Part shown: piece after piece, positions 50,245 to 58,661 of the stretch
Numbering within the stretch: the stretch's first letter is position 1
Layout of the letters: every line of letters starts with the position of its first letter
DNA from: JARIHD01 sp035758825
Lineage (GTDB): Bacteria; Patescibacteriota; Saccharimonadia; Saccharimonadales; UBA4665
Direction of reading: 5' to 3'
NCBI GenBank assembly: GCA_035758825.1
Contig: DASTWA010000009.1
Coordinates: 16,975 to 80,974 of the forward strand
DNA length: 64,000 nt
Translations under genes and position numbers: made by a program
Notes under the pieces: generated by a model
What the model was told of the DNA's origin: nothing
Database searches by the model: none
What the model saw: the letters and a program-made list of their open reading frames with translations, nothing else

Positions 50245-51306
50245 ATGAAAGTTTTGGGCATTGAGTCTAGTTGCGACGAGACGGCGGCCTCTGTAGTCGA
50301 GGATGGCCGGCGGATGTTAAGCAATGTCGTTGCCAGCAGCATGGATCTACATGCTCAGTACGGCGGCGTAATCCCCGAAATTGCAGCCCGCAGCCATATC
50401 GAAGCGATATTACCCGTCATAGCCCAAGCACTAGCTGACGCTGGTTGCGACTGGGACGATATCGACGCTATCGCGGTTACTTACGGGGCTGGCCTGCTGG
50501 GCAGCCTGCTGATCGGCGTCCTCACCGCACGGACACTGGCCATTACCCATAACAAGCCTCTGTTCGCGGTCAACCATGTTGAGGGACACATCTACGCTAA
50601 TTTCCTTACAGAGAGCAACATCAACACCTATGCCCTGCCCTCCAGACAACCCGTGTTCCCTATGCTTGGGGTTATTGTGAGCGGCGGCCACAGCCAGCTG
50701 GTGCTGTGGCGCGGCCATTTTGACTACACCCTCCTGGGCCAAACGCAAGACGACGCAGTCGGCGAAGCCTTTGACAAGGTCGCCAAAATTATCGGCCTTC
50801 CCTACCCTGGTGGCATTAACGTGTCACGCAAGGCAGCGGAGGGTGACCCCCTCGCGTTCCAGCTGCCAAAGGCCCGGCTTACCGGGAAATATGACTTTAG
50901 CTTCTCTGGCCTCAAAACAGCCGTTCTGAGGCGGGCACAGGAGATTGTCGGCAAAGATTACTCCCTGCCGTCTTACGAGCTTCCTGGGCTGCTCAGCGAG
51001 GCCCAAAAGGCGGATATAGCTGCCAGCTTCCAACGTACAGCCTGCGAAACCATCGTCGATAAAGTAGTACTGGCATACGATGAGTTCCGCCCTAAAAGCG
51101 TCGTCATCGGCGGCGGTGTCGCCGCCAACACCGAACTGCGCAGACAACTGGCCGAAAGGCTTCCCTGCCCCATCGAATACACCGACCTCAAGTTATGCGG
51201 CGACAACGGCGCTATGATCGCTACGCTTGGCTGCTTTTATGCCATGCTGGGACACAAACCGGCAGACCCGCTCACACTTGAAGTCCGGCCTAACCTGTCA
51301 ATGTAA
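50245..51306 (+). CDS. tsaD: tRNA threonylcarbamoyladenosine transferase TsaD
   Basis: Installs the t6A37 modification with TsaB/TsaE. 353 residues: MKVLGIESSCDETAASVVED, GGVIPEIAARSHIEAILPVI, the metal motif NHVEGHIYANF, VSGGHSQLVLW, FDKVAKIIGLPYPGG and the C-terminal GGGVAANTELRRQLAE and CGDNGAMIA. TATCAT (50232-50237) lies 7 nt before this ATG, which decides the start against 47 upstream in-frame codons. Confidence 0.97.
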   Translation: MKVLGIESSCDETAASVVEDGRRMLSNVVASSMDLHAQYGGVIPEIAARSHIEAILPVIAQALADAGCDWDDIDAIAVTYGAGLLGSLLIGVLTARTLAITHNKPLFAVNHVEGHIYANFLTESNINTYALPSRQPVFPMLGVIVSGGHSQLVLWRGHFDYTLLGQTQDDAVGEAFDKVAKIIGLPYPGGINVSRKAAEGDPLAFQLPKARLTGKYDFSFSGLKTAVLRRAQEIVGKDYSLPSYELPGLLSEAQKADIAASFQRTACETIVDKVVLAYDEFRPKSVVIGGGVAANTELRRQLAERLPCPIEYTDLKLCGDNGAMIATLGCFYAMLGHKPADPLTLEVRPNLSM

Positions 51307-51540
51307 AAGCTTCGATCAGAATCAGCTTGCAAAGCAAGGCAACCTGGTCTACCCTTCTGACTGCAAAAACAAAAATGTCGTACAAAAAGCAAACTTATTT
51401 GATGTCGTTCTATACGGTTTTCACGCGAAAGCCTTGTTTGCATTGGCTGTCTTTTCACGTGAATCGAAAACAGAGGTGGAAAAACTACAACAACAGTGGT
51501 ATGCTGGTATCTGATAATTAATCTAATGTAGGGACGACAT
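51307..51540. other. 234-nt valS leader region, no gene seen
   Basis: Lower GC than its surroundings. It contains short complementary segments (TTTCACG...CGTGAA near 51420-51465) and ends with AGGGA about 7 nt before the valS ATG. T-box conserved elements (AGGGTGGNACCGCG) are absent. A 48-codon frame starting at 51378 has no recognisable features. Confidence 0.35.
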
Positions 51541-54096
51541 ATGAAGTTACCGAAAGTATACGAGCCGGCAGCTTACGAAGCCGACATATACGCACTTTGG
51601 GAGAAATCCCAAGCCTTCCAGCCACGTAAAGCAGGGAAGAGTTATGCGGTCGTCGTCCCACCCCCAAACGCTAACGGCAACCTGCACCTGGGTCACGCTA
51701 TCACCTTGGGCCTGCAGGACATTGCCGTCCGGTATCACCGCATGATAGGAGACAGTGCGCTCCTGTTGCCCGGTGCCGACCATGCCGGTTTCGAAACCCA
51801 AGCCGTCTACGAAAAACATCTTGCCAAAGAAGGGAAGAGCCGCTTCGACTTTGGCCGTGAGGAACTTTATCGTAATGTATGGGATTTTGTGGCCCAAAAC
51901 CGGGCCAACTTTGAGGGGCAATTCCGCCGCCTTGGCGCTGGCGTCGACTGGTCACGCTACACCTTTACCCTCGACGAAAAAATCGTCAAGCGGGCCTACG
52001 CCACCTTTAAGAAGATGTGGGACGAAAAGCTTATTTACAGAGGTGAACGTCTGGTTAACTACTGTACCTTCCACGGCACCGCCTTCGCCGACATCGAGGT
52101 GGACTACAAAGAAGAAAAGAGCCACTTATGGTACATCCGCTACCCGTCAGTCGACGGGGCAGGGGAACTGGTCATCGCTACGACCCGCCCCGAGACCATG
52201 CTCGGCGACACAGCCGTTGCCGTACACCCGGATGACGAACGTTATAAGTCATACATTGGCACTACCGTCCGGCTGCCATTGGTCGGCCGCGAGATTCCGG
52301 TTATCGGCGATGACTTCGTCGAAACCGAATTCGGCACGGGGGCAGTAAAGATCACCCCGGCGCACGACCCTAACGACTTCGAAGCCGGACAGCGCCACAA
52401 CCTGCCGATGATCACAGTGATCGATCACGAGGGCAACATTACTACCGAGGCATCAGACACCTACCGCGGCCTCAAAAACACCGAAGCCCGCAAGCAGATC
52501 GTGAAGGATCTTGAGGAGCAGGGGTACCTGGTCAAGGTCGAAGAATTGGTCCACAACGTCGGGCACTGCTACAAATGCGGCACTATCATCGAGCCTTTGC
52601 TGCGCGAGCAATGGTTTGTCGACATGAAGCCCCTTACTGCTCCGGCAATCAAGGCCCTGGGCGACAACAAAATCGCTTTTTACCCAGAGGTAAAAAAGGT
52701 GCAGCTTATTACATATCTTGAAAACCTTAAAGACTGGAACATCTCACGCCAGATTGCCTGGGGGATCCCGATTCCAGCCTTCCAAAATGTCGACGACACC
52801 GACGACTGGATCTATGACGAACGCGTAGACCAAGAGATCATCGAAGTAGACGGCAAGACTTACCGCCGCGATCCAGACGTGTTCGACACCTGGTTCAGCA
52901 GCAGCTCATGGCCGTACGCTACCCTTGATTACCCGGACGGGCCGGACTTTAATCAGCACTACCCCTTAAGCCTCATGGAAACGGGCTTCGACATCTTATA
53001 TCCGTGGGTGTCGCGGATGCTTATGCTCGGCCTGTATGTCACGGGAGAAGTGCCATTCAAGGCAGTTTACCTGCACGGCCTCATCCTGGACGAACATGGC
53101 CAAAAAATGAGTAAATCCAAAGGTAACGTGGTCAACCCGATGGATATCGTTGACGAGTATGGGTCAGATGCCATGCGCATGGGTATTATTACCGGCCAGA
53201 CGGCTGGCAATAACCAGCCGTTCGGGATCTCTAAGGTTGTTGCTGCCCGCAACTTCTGCAACAAGCTTTGGAACATCGCACGCTACATTGAAGACAAGGT
53301 AGGGAAGTACGACAGCCTTGGCGCCGTAGAAGCCAAGACAGATGCCGACCACTGGATGTTGAGTAAGTTACAACAAACAACGGACCTTATTGCTGCCGAC
53401 CTGGATGGCTACCGCTTCGCCGAAGCATATGACAAGTTGTACCACTTTGTTTGGGACGATTTTGCCGACTGGTATATCGAAGCCTCGAAGGCCGAAGAAA
53501 ATCTGTCGTTGCTCGCTTATGCCCTAGAGGTAGTGCTCAAAATTGCCCATCCGTTCGCGCCGTTTGTCACTGAAACGATTTGGCAGGTCCTGAGCTGGAA
53601 GGAAGACCTGTTGGCAGCAAGCGAATGGCCGGCTGTCGAGTCCGGAGACAGCCGGCGCAGCAAAAACTTCGAGATGGTAAAGCAGGTCATTACTGAAGTA
53701 CGCAGCATACTCAAAAATCTTGGCCTGCGCGAGAGCGCCCTAGACTACCGAGAAGCGCCGGCACTGCAGGCAAACGCCGAAGTCCTCAAGCGAATGGGCC
53801 GCCTTAGCCGCATGGACGTTGTCGCCGATTCTAACGGCCTTCGGCTTACCCAAAGCCAGATTGACGCCTGGCTGGCCATTGAGTCCGACGTCGCCAAAAA
53901 GTACACCGATAAACTGGAAGAGAACCGCAAGCAAGAAGCCGAAACAATTGCCCGGCTGGCGGCCCGTCTTTCGAATAAGAGTTATGTCGATAACGCCCCG
54001 GAAAAGGTTGTCGCTCAGACCAAACAGCAATTAGCCGACGCCAAGACGCGCATGAAGGCGATCCAAGAAGAGATCCGGCGCTACACGACACAATAA
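51541..54096 (+). CDS. valS: Valyl-tRNA synthetase
   Basis: 851 residues. HIGH motif in PNANGNLHLGHAITLG, editing CP1 domain (ATTRPETMLGDTAVAVHPDD, GTGAVKITPAHDPNDFEAGQ), CWFS-type DTWFSSSSWPYATL, KMSKSKGNVVNPMDIV and the C-terminal coiled-coil arm (SKKYTDKLEENRKQEAETIA region). It charges tRNA-Val and edits Thr-tRNA. The Fur-family gene follows, with its operator beginning at the valS stop. Confidence 0.97.
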   Translation: MKLPKVYEPAAYEADIYALWEKSQAFQPRKAGKSYAVVVPPPNANGNLHLGHAITLGLQDIAVRYHRMIGDSALLLPGADHAGFETQAVYEKHLAKEGKSRFDFGREELYRNVWDFVAQNRANFEGQFRRLGAGVDWSRYTFTLDEKIVKRAYATFKKMWDEKLIYRGERLVNYCTFHGTAFADIEVDYKEEKSHLWYIRYPSVDGAGELVIATTRPETMLGDTAVAVHPDDERYKSYIGTTVRLPLVGREIPVIGDDFVETEFGTGAVKITPAHDPNDFEAGQRHNLPMITVIDHEGNITTEASDTYRGLKNTEARKQIVKDLEEQGYLVKVEELVHNVGHCYKCGTIIEPLLREQWFVDMKPLTAPAIKALGDNKIAFYPEVKKVQLITYLENLKDWNISRQIAWGIPIPAFQNVDDTDDWIYDERVDQEIIEVDGKTYRRDPDVFDTWFSSSSWPYATLDYPDGPDFNQHYPLSLMETGFDILYPWVSRMLMLGLYVTGEVPFKAVYLHGLILDEHGQKMSKSKGNVVNPMDIVDEYGSDAMRMGIITGQTAGNNQPFGISKVVAARNFCNKLWNIARYIEDKVGKYDSLGAVEAKTDADHWMLSKLQQTTDLIAADLDGYRFAEAYDKLYHFVWDDFADWYIEASKAEENLSLLAYALEVVLKIAHPFAPFVTETIWQVLSWKEDLLAASEWPAVESGDSRRSKNFEMVKQVITEVRSILKNLGLRESALDYREAPALQANAEVLKRMGRLSRMDVVADSNGLRLTQSQIDAWLAIESDVAKKYTDKLEENRKQEAETIARLAARLSNKSYVDNAPEKVVAQTKQQLADAKTRMKAIQEEIRRYTTQ

Positions 54097-54125
54097 TTGC
54101 AAAAACATCGCAATTTGTATATACT
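54095..54125 (+). promoter_or_regulatory. Promoter of the Fur-family gene with overlapping inverted-repeat operator
   Basis: TTGCAA (54097-54102), 17-nt spacer, TATACT (54120-54125), then 6 nt to the ATG. An inverted repeat AATTGC-N9-GCAATT (54095-54115) covers the -35 and spacer. This fits autorepression by the encoded regulator. Confidence 0.6.
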
Positions 54126-54131
54126 GAAAGC

Positions 54132-54569
54132 ATGTCTTCGCCACACGACGCCTTCAGGTCAATCCTAAAAAAACACCGCCAGAGCGTCACACAAGCCCGC
54201 CTGGCGGTGTTTGAGGCACTCCTGGGGCAGGAACCCGTACGAATGCACGAATTGGTCGAAAGGGTAGGGAATATTGACCGTTCAAGCGTCTATCGGGCGG
54301 TTGAACTGTTCGAAAAGCTCGGTATTGTGCAGCGTCTCAACACCGGCTGGAAGTACCGGGTAGAGCTCACCGACATTTTTACCGGCCATCACCACCACCT
54401 GACCTGCAACGATTGCGGTAAAACCATCGCCCTCAACGAAATACACCTCGAATCAGTCATCGACCAGCTGTCCAAACAGCACGGCTTTGAGCCGACCGCC
54501 CACCAGATTGAAATTCAGGGTATCTGCCAAGTCTGCCTTACGAAGCGGCGGGCTCAAGCGAGTCTTTGA
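54132..54569 (+). CDS. Fur-family metal-dependent regulator
   Basis: 145 residues. Winged-helix domain (VTQARLAVFEALLGQEPVRM, DRSSVYRAVELFEKLGIVQR), then the dimerisation/metal domain with the His-rich GHHHHLTCNDCGKTI and a second CxxC (GICQVCLTKR), forming the structural zinc site. Whether it senses iron, zinc, manganese or peroxide is open. Predicted leaderless. Its last 32 nt overlap the 3' end of the convergent HTH-HAD gene. Confidence 0.9.
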   Translation: MSSPHDAFRSILKKHRQSVTQARLAVFEALLGQEPVRMHELVERVGNIDRSSVYRAVELFEKLGIVQRLNTGWKYRVELTDIFTGHHHHLTCNDCGKTIALNEIHLESVIDQLSKQHGFEPTAHQIEIQGICQVCLTKRRAQASL

Positions 54570-55383
54570 TACGCTTAATCGACTCGCCGGCACGATAGTC
54601 ATCGAACCATAGTACGTGCCAGCCGTGCTTTTCGGCAGCCATAAGGTTAGTCCGGGCGTCATCCACCAGTAAGATTTCGGACGGGGCGCTGCCAGCCTTC
54701 TGGGTGGCCACTTCGTACATGCGGGCCTCGGGTTTAATCGCCCCGACCACCGAAGAGTCAACAATGGCATCATAGGCGACATTCGGGAGGATGCCTTGCT
54801 TGATCATAACGTCCACAAAGCCGGGCATGATGTTAGTGAGCAGCCCGACCTTATAATTCTCGGCAGCCCAGCGCACGACCTCGTGCATCTCCTGGATCGG
54901 CTCGATTGCTTCCAGGTAGTACTGGATCCAATCGACCCTCTCCATGCCCAAAGCGCGGGCAAATGCCGCATTAAACTCGTCCATAGTCATATCGCCGCGG
55001 CAGACATCGTCGTTGTAGTGCCAAAAGGTTGTTTCGATGACATCCGCCGGAGCACCGCTAACTTCCGCAAGCTGGGTGAATGCCCGATGGTAAAAACGGA
55101 CCAAACAGCCATTAATATCGAAGTACACGAAGCGGACTCCGCTTTTGGAACGGCGCTTGCGCACAGGGGCAGCCACCGAAGTACCCATGAGTTCGTCCAG
55201 CCCAATTCCCAAAGCAGAGGCTATACTCTGAATCGTAAAGATAGATGGCGCCTTGATAGCGCCCCGCTCAATTTTGGTGAGCGTCGAATAGCTAAGGTTT
55301 GCCTGGTGGCAAAGCGTCTGCTGTGTTAAACCTGCCTGAACCCGCACTGCCTGTAAGCGGCGGCCCAACCCCTTCTCGTCCAT
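54538..55383 (-). CDS. XRE-type HTH fused to HAD-superfamily domain
   Basis: 281 residues. An N-terminal XRE helix-turn-helix (about 5-60: RLQAVRVQAGLTQQTLCHQA, YSTLTKIERGAIKAPS) is joined by a basic linker (PVRKRRSKSG) to a HAD domain: motif I FVYFDINGCLVRF, motif II VGLLTNIMPG, Lys in GAIKPEARMY and motif IV LLVDDARTNL. The second Asp of motif I (DxD) is Asn, which weakens phosphatase chemistry. Possibly a metabolite-sensing regulator. ATG 55383 lies 9 nt after TAGTAT; an ATG two codons earlier would be too close. Confidence 0.8.
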   Translation of the reverse strand: MDEKGLGRRLQAVRVQAGLTQQTLCHQANLSYSTLTKIERGAIKAPSIFTIQSIASALGIGLDELMGTSVAAPVRKRRSKSGVRFVYFDINGCLVRFYHRAFTQLAEVSGAPADVIETTFWHYNDDVCRGDMTMDEFNAAFARALGMERVDWIQYYLEAIEPIQEMHEVVRWAAENYKVGLLTNIMPGFVDVMIKQGILPNVAYDAIVDSSVVGAIKPEARMYEVATQKAGSAPSEILLVDDARTNLMAAEKHGWHVLWFDDYRAGESIKRIKDSLEPAAS

Positions 55384-55462
55384 AGCCATATGATACTAGC
55401 TCATGTCCGCAATGGCAACAAACTAGCAGCAAACGGCCAGACAATTCCTGTACAATAGAAAT

Positions 55463-56530
55463 ATGCATATTCTAAGAAAAGCCGTCGTGGTAATTGTATG
55501 CTCGTTACTGCCGATGGTACTACTCGGTTTTGGCATACTATTCAGTCTATTCCAGGTGCTGGGATCGGCCTCACATATTAAAGGGGCGCTGGACAGCAGT
55601 GGCGTGTATGATTCCGCCATCGCTTCCGTTGTCAAACAGACCACCAATACACAAAACAGCAGCGAAACCCAATCTTCCGACGGCGAAGCTGCCGTACGGC
55701 AGGCTGTCAAGGATGCTATCCCGGCGTCATACATCAAAGAACAGACCGATGGCGTCCTCGATGGTATCTATGATTGGATGAGCGGCAAAACCGCCAGTCT
55801 GGATTTTACCATCGACCTAACTCCCGTAAAGACTGCGTTGGTAGATAATCTTACCGAGCAGGCGAGGGAGCGAGCCCGGACACTGCCAGCCTGCGGGCCA
55901 GCCGACCTGACCACGACAAGCACCGACCCTTTCTCGGCCTCCTGTCTACCGGCGGGCACCAATCCCGACCAGATAGCGGAACAGACCAGACAGACGGTGC
56001 TGGATAGCGACATATTCAAACAGTCAAGCATTACTCCGCAAAACATGCAGCAGGGCGACAGCAAGCCCATCGAGGAGGAGCTGGCGGCCGCCAAAGACGG
56101 CTACCAGGCAGTAAAGAAAGCCCTGTACCTAACAGGGCTACTCGCAATGATCTTTATCGCGGCAGCTATCTTCCTGAGTCAGCCCCGGGTTGCTGGCGTC
56201 AAACGGGTTGCATATATTTTATTATCCGTTGGTGCGATAGGCATTATCACGGCTGTCATTGGCGGAGCAATCAGCCACACGCTGGTCGACAATATTGCCA
56301 AGGATTCCTCAGGTGAGCTGCCAATCCGAATAGCCCAGGTCGTTCGAATACTGGTAGACGACATTCGCAACTGGTGGATTACACTCGGCAGCCTCTCGGT
56401 CGGTATCTCGGTAGGCGCACTGGTTGCCGAAAAAGTATGGCAGAAAAAACACGCTGCTCCGAGCACCCAAGAAAACACACCGATTGGCAACCAACCACCC
56501 GGTTCCGGTCTGCCGCCGCTTGCGCCATAA
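55463..56530 (+). CDS. Multi-helix membrane protein with large external domain, unknown
   Basis: 355 residues. An N-terminal helix or signal anchor (VVVIVCSLLPMVLLGFGILF), an extracytoplasmic helical domain (about 35-220) with two Cys (TLPACGP, FSASCLP), then three further helices (TGLLAMIFIAAAIFLSQ, VGAIGIITAVIGGAISHTLV, SLSVGISVGALVAEKVW) and a Pro-rich tail (PPGSGLPPLAP). Not recognised. TACAAT lies 6 nt before the ATG, so it is leaderless. Converges on tRNA-Ser(CGA). Confidence 0.65.
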   Translation: MHILRKAVVVIVCSLLPMVLLGFGILFSLFQVLGSASHIKGALDSSGVYDSAIASVVKQTTNTQNSSETQSSDGEAAVRQAVKDAIPASYIKEQTDGVLDGIYDWMSGKTASLDFTIDLTPVKTALVDNLTEQARERARTLPACGPADLTTTSTDPFSASCLPAGTNPDQIAEQTRQTVLDSDIFKQSSITPQNMQQGDSKPIEEELAAAKDGYQAVKKALYLTGLLAMIFIAAAIFLSQPRVAGVKRVAYILLSVGAIGIITAVIGGAISHTLVDNIAKDSSGELPIRIAQVVRILVDDIRNWWITLGSLSVGISVGALVAEKVWQKKHAAPSTQENTPIGNQPPGSGLPPLAP

Positions 56531-56533
56531 AAC

Positions 56534-56567
56534 AAAAAAGACCGGAAGGATGCTTCCTGGGCCTTTT
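56534..56567. terminator. Bidirectional terminator hairpin
   Basis: AAAAAG...CTTTTT outer arms with an inner GGAA/TTCC stem, after the membrane gene's stop and just downstream of tRNA-Ser(CGA) on the minus strand. Confidence 0.55.
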
Positions 56568-56570
56568 TGG

Positions 56571-56658
56571 CGGAGAGAGAGGGATTCGAACCCTCGATAG
56601 AGTTGCCCCTATACCGCATTTCGAGTGCGGCGCACTAGACCAACTATGCGACCTCTCC
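56571..56658 (-). tRNA. tRNA-Ser(CGA)
   Basis: 88 nt. Acceptor GGAGAGG/TCTCTCC with discriminator G, a long variable arm (TAGGGGCAACTCTA), T-arm GAGGGTTCGAATCCCTC, anticodon loop CTCGAAA. Reads UCG. No encoded CCA. Confidence 0.95.
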
Positions 56659-56767
56659 AGACAAGCGTATTGTAACAGATTGAGGAGAATTAATTAAGTA
56701 GCTGAAGAGGACTAGCAAAGACTGGCGATATGTGATAGAATGACCTCTGTTGCCAGTAAACATGTAT

Positions 56768-56844
56768 GCACCCGTAGCTCAGCTGGATAGAGCGTTGGCT
56801 TGCGGAGCCAAAGGTCGTAGGTTCGAATCCTGCCGGGTGTACCA
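56768..56844 (+). tRNA. tRNA-Arg(GCG)
   Basis: 77 nt with encoded CCA. Acceptor GCACCCG/CGGGTGT, D-arm GCTCAGCTGGATAGAGC, anticodon stem TTGGC/GCCAA with loop TTGCGGA, T-arm GTAGGTTCGAATCCTGC. The anticodon GCG reads CGC/CGU; most bacteria use ACG modified to ICG. TAGAAT lies about 30 nt upstream. Confidence 0.93.
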
Positions 56845-56857
56845 GTAGATTTCAGTT

Positions 56858-56882
56858 AAAGAGGCCGGGTGGTCTCTTTTTT
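56858..56882 (+). terminator. Terminator after tRNA-Arg
   Basis: AAAGAGGCC, loop GGGT, GGTCTCTTT followed by T residues; one internal mismatch. Confidence 0.7.
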
Positions 56883-56907
56883 GTTCACTAAAGGTAGTAT
56901 TAGATAT

Positions 56908-57735
56908 ATGGACGATAATAACGAACTTATAATCTATGTGCTCCGCCAGCTCCGTTATGGCGTGCCGGAGCAGACTATTCGCGATACCCTCGTTCAGAAC
57001 GGCTGGCCATTGCCGCTGATCGACCGGGCCTTTAGCCTGGTCCAACAATCTGCGCCCCATTCGGTCCCGCCGTCGTCTTACGACCCACAGTCACAGCCAG
57101 CGAGCCAAGAGATGAGCTTGCCTGCGGCCCAGTCCGCAGACCAAGGCGCCGAACAGCAGGTTGCACTGCGGCCAGTCATGCCCACCCGCGAAAGCCAGCC
57201 CAAAGAGCCGACCAAAACCGGAAAACGTTTTTTGGTCATTGCCCTTGTATGTATCCTGCTCGCCGGAATAGGAGCAGGGGCCTACTTTGCATACCAGGCC
57301 TACAGCAGCGATACATCCACAGGCAAACCAAAACAACCGACGACTACGCAAATCTCCCGGGACAAAGACGATGCCCGCAAGAAAAACATCCGGCAGGTGG
57401 CCGGTAAGCTCACCGAATACTACAACGCCAAACAGACATACCCGACGTTAGCACAGCTCAACGACGGCGGCTTTGCTTCTTCCACCAAGGGTTTCGATAT
57501 CTCGAAATATAAGGATCCGGCTTGGGACGCCACACGATCAGACTGCGTTAACGAACAGGGCAATGTCATCTTCGCCGAAGCGCGCTCCGAGGGGTGTTAC
57601 AGCTACCGCGCAACTGCCTCTAACGGCGCAGAGTGTGGCGCGGAGGGCACCCCTTGCACCCGGGCCGTCCTTACGGCGAACCTCGAAAAGAACAAGCCCT
57701 ACATCGTGGCGCTTGACCGTAATCGTCAAGAGTAG
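56908..57735 (+). CDS. Membrane protein with pilin-like C-terminal domain, unknown
   Basis: 275 residues. The N-terminal helical motif (IYVLRQLRYGVPEQTIRDTL, GWPLPLIDRAF) looks like the short cytosolic module seen before membrane proteins in CPR genomes. A Gln/Pro/Ser linker and one helix (LVIALVCILLAGIGAGAYFA) follow, then an external domain with AGKLTEYYNAKQTYPTLAQL, reminiscent of pseudopilin globular domains, and four Cys. TAGTAT lies 7 nt before ATG 56908. The pilin comparison is weak. Confidence 0.6.
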   Translation: MDDNNELIIYVLRQLRYGVPEQTIRDTLVQNGWPLPLIDRAFSLVQQSAPHSVPPSSYDPQSQPASQEMSLPAAQSADQGAEQQVALRPVMPTRESQPKEPTKTGKRFLVIALVCILLAGIGAGAYFAYQAYSSDTSTGKPKQPTTTQISRDKDDARKKNIRQVAGKLTEYYNAKQTYPTLAQLNDGGFASSTKGFDISKYKDPAWDATRSDCVNEQGNVIFAEARSEGCYSYRATASNGAECGAEGTPCTRAVLTANLEKNKPYIVALDRNRQE

Positions 57736-58314
57736 TTAAAACCGTATTCTGCGGATGATGCTGTCGACAAAGTCGTGCGTACGCATTTCCATTGGCAAAT
57801 AATACGAAAGTACTTCGATGATGCGGTCCTCGTCTTGGGGGTCATAATAAATGCTGATTGAGGGCATAAATCGCCGCAGCGGCAAAAACATAATGCTTGA
57901 GAAGGCTCCTTCTTGCATGACCGCAAACGACTTAAACTCGGCATATGGGTAAAACTTGTCGCCGATGGCCAGCCCGGCGGCATTGACCTGATAGTGCAGG
58001 ACTCGGGGCTTACGAACGGCCGAAACACCCAAAAGTACGGCCACAAAAATAATGATGCCAGCAGAAATAACATCTCTGGTGACAAAATAGATGACGGCTG
58101 CCAGTACGGCTGCGCCGCCGGCTAGCAGGGAATACCAGCCCATACCCTTGTTGTGCGAGACAAATTCAGAGGCTGTCCACGCTACTTCTTCCGGAATATG
58201 CACCGGGGCGGCATAGCTCTGGAGATGCTCAGCGGGAGCTGGCTGCTGGTTCGGCTGATACTGCCAGTTGGCGTCAGCCTGACTGGCGGCAGGATGTTGT
58301 TGATCCCCCTTCAT
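57736..58314 (-). CDS. Two-helix membrane protein with PH-like domain, unknown
   Basis: 192 residues. A Gln/Pro-rich N-terminus (about 50 residues), a tryptophan-rich WTASEFVSHNKGMGWY segment, two adjacent helices (LLAGGAAVLAAVIYFVT, AGIIIFVAVLLGVSAV), then a cytosolic domain (FYPYAEFKSFAVMQEG, YYDPQDEDRIIEVLSYYLPM) resembling small bacterial PH-like domains. It ends directly at the stop of the convergent gene. TACAAT lies 7 nt before the ATG. Confidence 0.6.
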   Translation of the reverse strand: MKGDQQHPAASQADANWQYQPNQQPAPAEHLQSYAAPVHIPEEVAWTASEFVSHNKGMGWYSLLAGGAAVLAAVIYFVTRDVISAGIIIFVAVLLGVSAVRKPRVLHYQVNAAGLAIGDKFYPYAEFKSFAVMQEGAFSSIMFLPLRRFMPSISIYYDPQDEDRIIEVLSYYLPMEMRTHDFVDSIIRRIRF

Positions 58315-58365
58315 AAGCGTTATTGTACACTAACTACATTGGGGAGGGTAGGGTATTTGGGACAA

Positions 58366-58398
58366 ACTAAAAGACCGGCTTTTGACCGGTCCTTTAGT
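58366..58398. terminator. Terminator downstream of tRNA-Ser(GCU)
   Basis: ACTAAA-A-GACCGG, loop, CCGGTC-C-TTTAGT, a 12-bp stem with one symmetric mismatch. It lies 4 nt beyond the 3' end of the minus-strand tRNA. Confidence 0.6.
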
Positions 58399-58402
58399 CT
58401 GG

Positions 58403-58492
58403 CGGAGAGAGAGGGATTCGAACCCTCGCGGGAGCTTGCGCCCCCCTACAGCTTTAGCAAAGCCGCCCCTTCAGCCACTTGGGTATCTCTCC
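58403..58492 (-). tRNA. tRNA-Ser(GCU)
   Basis: 90 nt. Acceptor GGAGAGA/TCTCTCC with discriminator G, long variable arm, T-arm GAGGGTTCGAATCCCTC, anticodon stem CGGCT/AGCTG with loop TTGCTAA. Reads AGC/AGU. No encoded CCA. Confidence 0.95.
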
Positions 58493-58528
58493 AGGTTGAG
58501 TTGTATTGTAACGCGAATGTCCGCCTGG

Positions 58529-58615
58529 CGGAAGGGGTGGGATTCGAACCCACGGTACCGTTGCCGGCACGACGGTTTTCAAGACCGTTTCCTTAAACCG
58601 CTCGGACACCCTTCC
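58529..58615 (-). tRNA. tRNA-Ser(UGA)
   Basis: 87 nt. Acceptor GGAAGGG/CCCTTCC with discriminator G, long variable arm (CGTGCCGGCAACGGTACC), T-arm GTGGGTTCGAATCCCAC, anticodon loop CTTGAAA. Reads UCA and other UCN codons. Confidence 0.95.
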
Positions 58616-58661
58616 GTAACAGAGGTGATTATAACAGAGGGACTCTGATTTTCCAAGCTTT

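Noticed and set aside
51378..51524. 48-codon open frame before valS
   Set aside because: No ribosome-binding site, composition unlike neighbours and no recognisable features; treated as leader.
51307..51540. T-box riboswitch before valS, also considered before argS
   Set aside because: The conserved AGGGTGGNACCGCG antiterminator element is absent at both loci.
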